A DNA stretch of 9,619 nt from Cyclobacteriaceae bacterium (GTDB lineage: Bacteria > Bacteroidota > Bacteroidia > Cytophagales > Cyclobacteriaceae). Position numbers and translations under genes: made by a program. Location of the stretch: NCBI GenBank assembly GCA_019751475.1, contig JAIENH010000165.1:1-9619 (forward strand), read 5' to 3'. Numbering within the stretch: the first letter of the stretch is position 1; every line of letters starts with the position of its first letter. Under the pieces are notes generated by a model. The model did no database searches, had not been told where the DNA came from, and was given only the letters and a program-made list of their open reading frames with translations. Of the stretch, positions 1-6,292 are shown in pieces.

Positions 1-65
1 TTCTTTTTATCCATGAACAAATTTAAAAACTCACCTTGCAGTAAACTATTTTTCAGGTAGGTTTT

Positions 66-242
66 TCAAAGGTCTCTTTGATTTCTATTTCTCCAATCAC
101 GTTTAGTATATTGCATCTCATCGTAAACGACAAAAACATCAACGGCAGCAATGCTGTCGAAATAACCCTTCCAAGGAATATAATTTGATTGTGTAATAAG
201 CGCTTTCAGAAAGTGCAAATTGAGATTAACAAAGGTTGCCAT
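66..242 (-). pseudogene. 5' fragment of a WbqC-family gene, broken after about 45 recognisable residues
   Basis: Reading the minus strand from an ATG at 242 gives 58 codons ending in TGA at 66-68. Residues 13-54 carry the N-terminal signature of the WbqC family (proteins of unknown biochemical role found in O-antigen and other polysaccharide clusters): [12 protein letters not shown], then [17 protein letters not shown]. WbqC proteins are normally well over 200 residues. Here the similarity stops right after RNRN. In the next frame a short IKE follows, as expected after that motif, but that frame stops at 53-55. No frame of 1-65 continues the family, so this looks like a frameshift plus loss of the body of the gene. 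The first 12 codons do not look like WbqC; a native start nearer 207-218 (for example TTG at 218) is possible. It is divergent from the first operon gene with only 12 bases between the two ATGs. The frame downstream of the TGA stays open to the window edge but is not recognisable. Confidence 0.75.
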
Positions 243-254
243 TATTGATTTACC

Positions 255-1862
255 ATGCTAATTTTTTTTAAACAAAAACTTGATTATGTACTTAAAAGAA
301 GCTATGCGTCAAAAGATATATTGATTTTAGCTCTTTGTTTCTTGATCTTGAACATACTTGTTAATCTCTTTAACAAGTATGTTCTTGGCTTAGGGTATCC
401 TCATAATACATTTCTCTTTATTCCAGAAGACAGGTTCGCAGATTTCTTCAAAATAATTGATGCTCTTCACGTTGCTGAGACATGGGAAAATGGTAATCCT
501 TATGAAAAGACTTTTAATGCTTATGCCGTACCGTTTGCAACTACATATTATTACTTTTTTGCAGAGCTAATTCTTCTTTTGAAAAACAAGTATCTTGTTT
601 ATGGAATATTAATCGTTTCACTATTAGCTTCCCACATTTTTATTTCAAAAAAAACAGGCAATTCTTATTTCACTATTATTCTATCAATAATATCTTACCC
701 GGTAATTTACTCAATTGATCGTGGAAATTTTGCTTTAACCGTTTTCATATTAATATTTTTTGGATTAACAACTAATAAGATTGCTGTAAGAAGTCTGGCA
801 ATTGCCTTAGCAACCTCCCTTAAGATAACACCCTTTATTTTTATTGTGCCAGCTATTGTATCTAAACCCTATTCATTTAAAAATTTGATTGCTTCAGTAT
901 CTCTTTTTATACTTTTCGTTGTTCTAATCAATTTCCTTGCGGTAAAAGTAATTGAGCATCAATTGACCTTTACAACATTTGACTTCCATGCATTCTCTAA
1001 TATGTTGAGTAGTTATCAATCCACCTATCTTGTCAACATGGATGGATTGCCTTATGGAAGTTCGTTGTACATGGCACTTTTATTTATGGCAAAAAAATTC
1101 AGTGTTAATTTTCTCCCTACAACAAGTTCTATTGCAATTCCCTTTTACGTCTTTAGTGCGATTGGTTTCCTTTTATTACTAAGAGATGGTCGAAAAATCA
1201 GTCTCTATAACTATTTCAATTACGAAAAAAACCTGTTTATAATTAGCTTCTCATTTGTTCTGTTTATGCCAATTACAGCCGACTATTACCTTTTAATTTT
1301 GCTGCTTCCTTTGCTTATTTTTCCTAAATGCAATTACTCATTTGGTTACTTTGTAATCTTTGGGCTTCTCTTGGGAGTCAAGAATATCATGTTTTTTCAC
1401 TTTACTAACATTTCTTATCAGGTTTTGATTAACCCACTTTTGCTTCTTGCATTGCTTTTCGCAGAATTTGATTTGATCCCATTTATAAAGAGAGGTGCCT
1501 TAGAATCGATACCAAAGTATGATTATAAAATAATAACTTACATTAAGAATCGAACTAATACAGTTGCGCTGCAATTAAGACCGTATGCAAAACTAGCTGG
1601 ATTGCTAGTGATGCTGTTTATAATCGGTAGTAGTCTTCTTTATTGGAAATCAAGGCAAGACTATAAAAGCTGGCGAGATAAGCATAATTTAGAATACGGT
1701 CTCCCACTTGATTTTGATCCCGAAATTTATTTGAAATTGCACCCTGAATTGGTAGAATTTTGGGAGTCCAAGGGAATAAAGGAAACCAAGCAAAATCAGT
1801 TGATTCACGCTGGTGAGCATTATAAATATTTTGGAGTCAAAGATAATTGGACGTATAAATAA
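255..1862 (+). CDS. Polytopic membrane glycosyltransferase, GT87/DUF2029-like (GT-C fold), with C-terminal appendage
   Basis: A 535-residue integral membrane protein with about a dozen hydrophobic segments between residues 20 and 463. Features that match GT87/DUF2029 enzymes, which use polyprenyl-phosphate sugars outside the cytoplasm, are an acidic site in the first long loop (RFADFF, Asp63), GNPY (80-83) later in that loop, DRGNFA (155-160), and an LKITP element (189-193) leading into a membrane helix. After the last helix (about 446-463) comes a soluble tail; residues 486-527 contain [13 protein letters not shown] and EHYKYFG, resembling a short module found at the ends of various glycan-related proteins. 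The start is fixed by an in-frame stop at 246-248 and by the need to keep the first helix. A perfect inverted repeat lies within codons 32-44. The gene ends 4 bases before the SDR gene. The donor and acceptor are unknown. The alternative is an O-antigen polymerase, but the GT87 motifs argue against that. Confidence 0.75.
   Translation: MLIFFKQKLDYVLKRSYASKDILILALCFLILNILVNLFNKYVLGLGYPHNTFLFIPEDRFADFFKIIDALHVAETWENGNPYEKTFNAYAVPFATTYYYFFAELILLLKNKYLVYGILIVSLLASHIFISKKTGNSYFTIILSIISYPVIYSIDRGNFALTVFILIFFGLTTNKIAVRSLAIALATSLKITPFIFIVPAIVSKPYSFKNLIASVSLFILFVVLINFLAVKVIEHQLTFTTFDFHAFSNMLSSYQSTYLVNMDGLPYGSSLYMALLFMAKKFSVNFLPTTSSIAIPFYVFSAIGFLLLLRDGRKISLYNYFNYEKNLFIISFSFVLFMPITADYYLLILLLPLLIFPKCNYSFGYFVIFGLLLGVKNIMFFHFTNISYQVLINPLLLLALLFAEFDLIPFIKRGALESIPKYDYKIITYIKNRTNTVALQLRPYAKLAGLLVMLFIIGSSLLYWKSRQDYKSWRDKHNLEYGLPLDFDPEIYLKLHPELVEFWESKGIKETKQNQLIHAGEHYKYFGVKDNWTYK
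350..384. repeat. Perfect 15-bp inverted repeat with 5-base loop inside the first gene
   Basis: Bases 350-364 (GAACATACTTGTTAA) are the exact reverse complement of 370-384, with the loop TCTCT at 365-369. The pairing stops at the T/T mismatch of 349 and 385. The structure starts 95 bases after the ATG and encodes part of the first membrane helix. No T-run follows, so it is not a classical intrinsic terminator. In mRNA it would form a stable hairpin early in the operon; in DNA it is a palindrome suited to a dimeric protein. Confidence 0.85.
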
Positions 1863-1866
1863 TTGT

Positions 1867-2748
1867 ATGAAAATCCTTTTAACTGGAGGTTCAGGATTTA
1901 TCGGAAAGAATATCAAAGAGTCATTTCTGAATGAAAAATATAAAATTTATGCCCCAACTCGAACTGATTTGGATTGTGCAAACGATAAAAGTGTTGATCA
2001 ATACTTCTCAAAGAACTCCTTCGATGTGGTAATCCACTCTGCAGCAAAGCCTGGCCATCGCAACGCTGCCGATCCAAACAATATTCTTTACCCGAACTCC
2101 AGAATGACTCTAAACCTATTAAAGCATAGGGACTCTTGGGGCAAACTTCTAAACATGGGCTCAGGTGCGATCTATGACATGAATCATTATCAGCCGAAGA
2201 TGAAGGAAGAATATTTCGGAACTCATATCCCTACAGATCAACATGGGTATAATAAGTACATTTGCGGCCTTTTGTTTCCTTTCTATAAAAACACTATTGA
2301 TTTTAGAATTTTTGGAATATTTGGGAAACATGAAGATTATTCAATTCGCTTTATCTCCAACGCAATTTGTAAATCACTTTATGACCTTCCCATAACGTTA
2401 AGGCAGAATAAAAAATTTGATTACTTGTGTGTGGATGATCTCATGCCTATTCTGGATTATTTTATAGTTAATGATGCAAAACATAGTGAATATAATATTA
2501 CTCCAAATGGGTCCATTCCGCTATTAACATTAGCAGAAATGGTCAAACAAGTTAGTGGAAACAAAAATGAGATCATCGTGCACGAAGTAGGGTTGGGACT
2601 TGAATATAGCGGTGATAATTCAAGGTTGAAGCGCGAATATAAACAGGTGAGTTTTACATCCATTGAAGTCGCCATTGAAAAGTTATATGTATGGTACAAA
2701 TCAAATATTGGTTCTATTGATAAAAAGCTATTATTGATTGATAAATGA
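1867..2748 (+). CDS. SDR-type NAD(P)-dependent epimerase/dehydratase-like protein with altered active site
   Basis: A 293-residue extended SDR protein, most like the nucleotide-sugar epimerases and GDP-fucose synthase-like reductases. Residues 7-13 (GGSGFIG) form the glycine-rich dinucleotide-binding loop; VVIHSAA (54-60) is the usual strand-4 motif, and GSGAIYD (98-104) supplies the active-site Ser99. The normal YxxxK motif should fall at PTDQHGYNKY (122-131): Lys130 is present, but the expected Tyr is His126, with a Tyr at 128. Residues 201 onward form the variable substrate-binding part. The ATG at 1867 is preferred over an in-frame ATG at 1813 because it begins directly at the Rossmann strand (MKILLTGG) and avoids a 50-base overlap with the previous gene. 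The stop overlaps the HAD start as ATGA. It probably reduces, epimerises or otherwise modifies the sugar made by the cassette; the exact reaction cannot be read from sequence. Confidence 0.85.
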   Translation: MKILLTGGSGFIGKNIKESFLNEKYKIYAPTRTDLDCANDKSVDQYFSKNSFDVVIHSAAKPGHRNAADPNNILYPNSRMTLNLLKHRDSWGKLLNMGSGAIYDMNHYQPKMKEEYFGTHIPTDQHGYNKYICGLLFPFYKNTIDFRIFGIFGKHEDYSIRFISNAICKSLYDLPITLRQNKKFDYLCVDDLMPILDYFIVNDAKHSEYNITPNGSIPLLTLAEMVKQVSGNKNEIIVHEVGLGLEYSGDNSRLKREYKQVSFTSIEVAIEKLYVWYKSNIGSIDKKLLLIDK

Positions 2749-3407
2749 ATCAGCCTCTGCATTTGATTTTTGATCTTGATGGCACAATCATTGATTCTAA
2801 GCAGGAAATTGTAAAAACCTATCAACATGTGTTTGATCAACTTCGACCTTCTGTATTACCTAATCTTAACTCGCTCAACTTCGGAGCCACCCTTGTGTCT
2901 GTATTAACGAGTATATACGGTAATGATCCAATCAAAATAGATAAAGCGAAGTTGCTTTTTGCTACCCTCTATGACAAATCCGATTATTCGGAAACAAATC
3001 TATACCCTGAAGTTACATCTACCCTCGAACATCTAACCAGAATTGGACATAAGCTCTTTATTGCTACTAATAAAAGACTCATTCCCACACTTCGTATTCT
3101 TGAGAACAAGAATATCCGTCACTTCTTTTCTGATGTCATGGCAAATGAAATGATCACTGGATTAACATTGGCAAAATCGGATATGATTGCAAGTCTAAAA
3201 AGCAAGTATTTCTTCTCTGATGGTTTTATGATCGGAGATACAAGTTCAGACATCGAAGCTGGAAATATCCATAATTTGAAGACTATTGCTGTTACTTATG
3301 GTTACGAAAATAGAAGTATATTTGCGGCCCAAAAACCAACATTTATCATCGACTCATTTAGCGAGTTAACTCAAATTTTAAAAGGCAATATTTATGAAGC
3401 AAAATGA
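2745..3407 (+). CDS. HAD-superfamily phosphatase, Gph/phosphoglycolate-phosphatase-like
   Basis: A 220-residue HAD hydrolase with all four motifs: I, FDLDGT with nucleophile Asp10 and acid/base Asp12; II, IATNK with Thr108; III, Lys144 in TLAKSD; and IV, GDTSSD (164-169) holding the metal-binding acids. The stretch of roughly residues 18-85 is the helical (C1-type) cap, as in Gph-like enzymes. It is expected to be a soluble cytoplasmic phosphomonoesterase. In nonulosonic acid routes that start from a phosphorylated sugar, such as the KDN route described in Bacteroides, a HAD phosphatase acts right after the NeuB-type condensation. The position directly before the NeuB-like gene, with a 14-base overlap, fits such a role here. 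A housekeeping phosphoglycolate phosphatase is less likely given the location. The true substrate is unknown. Confidence 0.85.
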   Translation: MNQPLHLIFDLDGTIIDSKQEIVKTYQHVFDQLRPSVLPNLNSLNFGATLVSVLTSIYGNDPIKIDKAKLLFATLYDKSDYSETNLYPEVTSTLEHLTRIGHKLFIATNKRLIPTLRILENKNIRHFFSDVMANEMITGLTLAKSDMIASLKSKYFFSDGFMIGDTSSDIEAGNIHNLKTIAVTYGYENRSIFAAQKPTFIIDSFSELTQILKGNIYEAK

Positions 3408-4488
3408 AATTTTCGAAGACTTATTTGTTCTGGAGCTAGCCAATAACCATTGGGGAAAACTGGAGCGTGGAATGAAGATTATTGAGGAGTTCTCTCAAAT
3501 TGTTCGCTTCAACAACATCAAAGCTGCCATTAAATTCCAATTTAGAGATGTGGATTCCTTCATCCACAAAGACTTTAGAGACAGAGCCGATATTAGGTAT
3601 ATTAAAAAAACATTAGACACTCGTATGCCTAAAGAGAATTTTAAGATAATGATAGAAGCTGTTCGCAGGGGTGGATGCATACCCATGGCCACGCCTTTTG
3701 ATGAAAAATCGGTTGATTTTTGCGAAGAGCTTGATTTGCCTTTGATTAAAATAGCAAGTTCAGACCTTAATGATTGGCCGCTTATTGAGAAAATTGCTAA
3801 GACCAGACGGCCTGTAATTGTCTCCACAGGAGGCTCAACTCTTAAAGACATGGACGACTTGGTAAAATTCTTTAAGAACAGAAATATTCCTTTGGCAATT
3901 AATCATTGTGTATCCCTGTACCCATCAGAAGATTCACAAATTGAATTAAATCAGGTAGATTTTTTAAGAGAGCGTTATCCAGAGAATGTAATTGGTTTTT
4001 CAACCCACGAATTCTCTTCATGGGATCTATCTATTGCGATGGCATACGCAAAAGGTGCTCGTACATTCGAAAGGCATATTGACATTGACGATGACGGAAT
4101 AGCTGTATCTCCCTATTGCACGTTGCCACATCAGGCTGATATTTGGTTCAAGGCATATAACAAAGCAAAGGAAATGTGCGGAGCCCCGGGCACCCAAAAA
4201 AGAATTCCACCTAAAAAAGAAGTTGAGTATCTCGATGCCCTGGTTAGAGGGGTATATGCAAAAAGAGATCTTCCAAATGGTCATGAGATTAAAGGAGAAA
4301 ATTTTGAGAAGGATTTCTACATGTCAATCCCACTTCAAAAAGGTCAAATGAGTTGCCGCGAAATAATGAACGGGGAAGTTCTGATTGCCGATATCAAAAA
4401 AGATGAAGCATTGAAAATTGATTCCATTGATGGTCCATATTCGAAGAGTCAAGATTTGAAGAAACTTATTTACAGTAGGGGATTCTAA
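3394..4488 (+). CDS. NeuB-family (N-acetylneuraminate synthase-like) PEP-condensing enzyme, divergent
   Basis: A 364-residue protein with the two-domain layout of sialic acid synthases. The TIM-barrel part (about 10-262) keeps ANNHWG (16-21), KFQ (48-50), PFDE (101-104), KIASSD (119-124), STGGS (144-148), HC..LYPSE (171-179), GFSTHE (201-206) and ERH (226-228). Residues 280-345 resemble the C-terminal SAF/antifreeze-like domain that closes the active site of the partner subunit. Family members condense phosphoenolpyruvate with an aldose (ManNAc, its phosphate, or relatives) to a 3-deoxy-2-ulosonic acid. After ERH the usual GPDH segment is replaced by GIAVSPYCTLPHQ (235-247), so the acceptor sugar probably differs from that of classical NeuB, LegI or PseI. 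No CMP-sugar synthetase follows; a TPP-dependent enzyme does, 7 bases downstream. The family assignment is firm; the product is unknown. Confidence 0.85.
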   Translation: MKQNEIFEDLFVLELANNHWGKLERGMKIIEEFSQIVRFNNIKAAIKFQFRDVDSFIHKDFRDRADIRYIKKTLDTRMPKENFKIMIEAVRRGGCIPMATPFDEKSVDFCEELDLPLIKIASSDLNDWPLIEKIAKTRRPVIVSTGGSTLKDMDDLVKFFKNRNIPLAINHCVSLYPSEDSQIELNQVDFLRERYPENVIGFSTHEFSSWDLSIAMAYAKGARTFERHIDIDDDGIAVSPYCTLPHQADIWFKAYNKAKEMCGAPGTQKRIPPKKEVEYLDALVRGVYAKRDLPNGHEIKGENFEKDFYMSIPLQKGQMSCREIMNGEVLIADIKKDEALKIDSIDGPYSKSQDLKKLIYSRGF

Positions 4489-4495
4489 GAACATA

Positions 4496-6292
4496 ATGAT
4501 AAAGCTTACTGATTATATAGTTCTCTATCTCGAGGAGTATGGGGTAACAGACGTTTTTCTTGTGCCTGGCGGTGGGGCGATGCATCTTAATGACTCTTTT
4601 GGAAAGTCCGAAAAAATAAAATGCATTTGCAATCATCATGAGCAAGCTTCTGCTATTGCTGCTGAAGGATATGCACGGAAAAAACAAAAATTAGCCGTTG
4701 TAAATGTGACCACCGGGCCAGGTGGTTTGAACACCTTGAACGGAGTCTTCGGTCAATGGACAGATTCAGTTCCCGTTTTATATATTTCTGGGCAGGTTAG
4801 ATTTGATACGACTGTTGCGTCATGTCCAGAGCTGAATTTGAGGCAACTAGGAGACCAGGAAGTTAGAATTGTGGACTGCGTAAAGCCTATTACTAAATAC
4901 GCAGTGATGATAACTAATCCAAAGGATATCCGAAGAGAATTGGAAAAGGCCATTTACATTGCCACTCACGGGAGGCCAGGGCCAGTTTGGGTTGATATCC
5001 CAATGAATATTCAAGGCTCGACCATTGAAGAAAGCAGTTTGGAGGCTTTTGAATTGCCACAAAATGGACATAGTGCCGAGTCAATCAAACATTCTGCGGA
5101 GAAAACCATCCGCATGATTTCGGAGTCAGAAAGACCGATTGTGGTAGCAGGTCATGGAATTAGACTATCAGATACTATCAACGTTTTATACGAGTTGATC
5201 GAGAAGATGAAAATTCCGGTAGTGTCAACATTAAACGGTTTTGATATAGTTGAAACAGACCATCCATTGGCGATCGGCACCATAGGTTCTGTTGGCTCGC
5301 GAGCTGGAAATTTCGCAATTCAAAATGCCGACCTGGTAATTTTTCTTGGCACACGCAATAACATTCGGCAAATAAGTTACAATTGGCCTGCGTTTGTGCG
5401 TGCCGCCAAAAGAATATGTGTCGACATAGATGAGGCAGAGTTGAAAAAACCTTTTATTCAGTATGACTTAAGTATCTGTGCAGATCTTAAAGACTACTTA
5501 CCAGCTCTTAATGAGAACATTTCGGTTTCACAATTCAATTTTTCATCCTGGACTGAGTGGTGTTTGATCCGAAAGCGGAAATACAATCCAGTGCTGGAAC
5601 AATACAAGAACCTAGGCAATTGTGTAAATCCATATTACTTTTTTGAGCAGTTATCCCTTTTGTTACCAGAAGGTGCGACCGTGGTAACAGGTGACGCAAC
5701 AGCATGCGTTTCATACTTTCAAGCCGGGAAAGTGAAAAGAGGACAGAGGGTAATATGGAACTCTGGCTGCGCCAGTATGGGATATGATTTACCAGCTTCC
5801 ATTGGCGTGGCTGTAGCCGAAAAAAGTGATGTCATATGCTTGGCTGGAGATGGAAGCCTTCAAATGAATATCCAAGAATTAATGACAGTCTCTTATCATA
5901 AGCTACCGATCAAATTGTTCTACCTCAACAACGATGGGTATATATCAATGAAACAGACGCAAGACAATTTCTTTGGGCGTAGAATTGGATCAAATAAGGA
6001 ATCTGGTATAGGATTTCCGGATATCATAAAACTAGCGCAGGCATACGATTTAAGCACCGCTAAAATTGAAACGGATAAGGATTTAGCAGCACAGATAAAA
6101 AATGTTCTCAATATGGCAGGGCCAGTTGTTTGTGAAGTGATTCTTCCTAAAGAATACGCATTTGCGCCTAAATTATCATCTGAGCGAAAGCCGGATGGAA
6201 GGCTTGTTACCAAGCCAATGGAAGACATGTTTCCATTTCTTGATCGGGATGAGTTTAAGAAGAATATGTTAATTCCCTCTTTGGATGAGTAG
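4496..6292 (+). CDS. Thiamine-diphosphate-dependent enzyme, acetolactate synthase superfamily, polysaccharide-cluster type
   Basis: A 598-residue protein with the three domains of the acetolactate synthase/pyruvate decarboxylase superfamily. The N-terminal PYR domain (1-170) has the ThDP-activating Glu49 in HHEQAS, followed by AAEGYAR (55-61) and TGPGG (73-77). The central domain spans about 200-330. The C-terminal PP domain has the Mg/ThDP signature GDGS (451-454) through NND (478-480). The motif after it, GYISMKQTQDNFFG (481-494), differs from the substrate-site sequence of biosynthetic acetolactate synthases, and the protein ends in a tail containing MEDMFPFLDRDEF (575-587). No ilvN-, ilvC- or ilvD-like gene is nearby. 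YerE, a TPP enzyme for the branched sugar yersiniose, is a precedent for such enzymes acting on nucleotide sugars. Likely roles are transfer of a two-carbon unit from pyruvate to a sugar, or decarboxylation of a ketoacid sugar. It overlaps the FkbM gene by 8 bases. Confidence 0.85.
   Translation: MIKLTDYIVLYLEEYGVTDVFLVPGGGAMHLNDSFGKSEKIKCICNHHEQASAIAAEGYARKKQKLAVVNVTTGPGGLNTLNGVFGQWTDSVPVLYISGQVRFDTTVASCPELNLRQLGDQEVRIVDCVKPITKYAVMITNPKDIRRELEKAIYIATHGRPGPVWVDIPMNIQGSTIEESSLEAFELPQNGHSAESIKHSAEKTIRMISESERPIVVAGHGIRLSDTINVLYELIEKMKIPVVSTLNGFDIVETDHPLAIGTIGSVGSRAGNFAIQNADLVIFLGTRNNIRQISYNWPAFVRAAKRICVDIDEAELKKPFIQYDLSICADLKDYLPALNENISVSQFNFSSWTEWCLIRKRKYNPVLEQYKNLGNCVNPYYFFEQLSLLLPEGATVVTGDATACVSYFQAGKVKRGQRVIWNSGCASMGYDLPASIGVAVAEKSDVICLAGDGSLQMNIQELMTVSYHKLPIKLFYLNNDGYISMKQTQDNFFGRRIGSNKESGIGFPDIIKLAQAYDLSTAKIETDKDLAAQIKNVLNMAGPVVCEVILPKEYAFAPKLSSERKPDGRLVTKPMEDMFPFLDRDEFKKNMLIPSLDE

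Noticed and set aside
179..187. TATAATTTG, close to the Bacteroidota -7 element TAnnTTTG, upstream of the first gene
   Set aside because: The spacing inside the element is one base off, no TTTG lies at the right distance upstream, and the site falls within the WbqC fragment.
262..269. Run of eight T right after the start codon of the first gene, as a possible phase-variation tract
   Set aside because: Eight-T runs also occur at 6667-6674, 7063-7070 and 8778-8785 in this AT-rich DNA; the length is modest and every affected frame is intact.
1813..1866. Upstream in-frame ATG that would lengthen the SDR by 18 residues
   Set aside because: It lies inside the end of the GT87-like gene, and the Rossmann strand of the family begins directly at the ATG at 1867.
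3394..4488. Calling the NeuB-like enzyme a true N-acetylneuraminate synthase (neuB)
   Set aside because: The segment after ERH differs from classical NeuB, and neither a ManNAc-forming epimerase of NeuC type nor a CMP-sialate synthetase is present in the window.
4496..6292. Calling the TPP enzyme a housekeeping acetolactate synthase (ilvB)
   Set aside because: There is no regulatory subunit or other branched-chain gene nearby, the substrate-site motif is atypical, and it is embedded in a polysaccharide operon.
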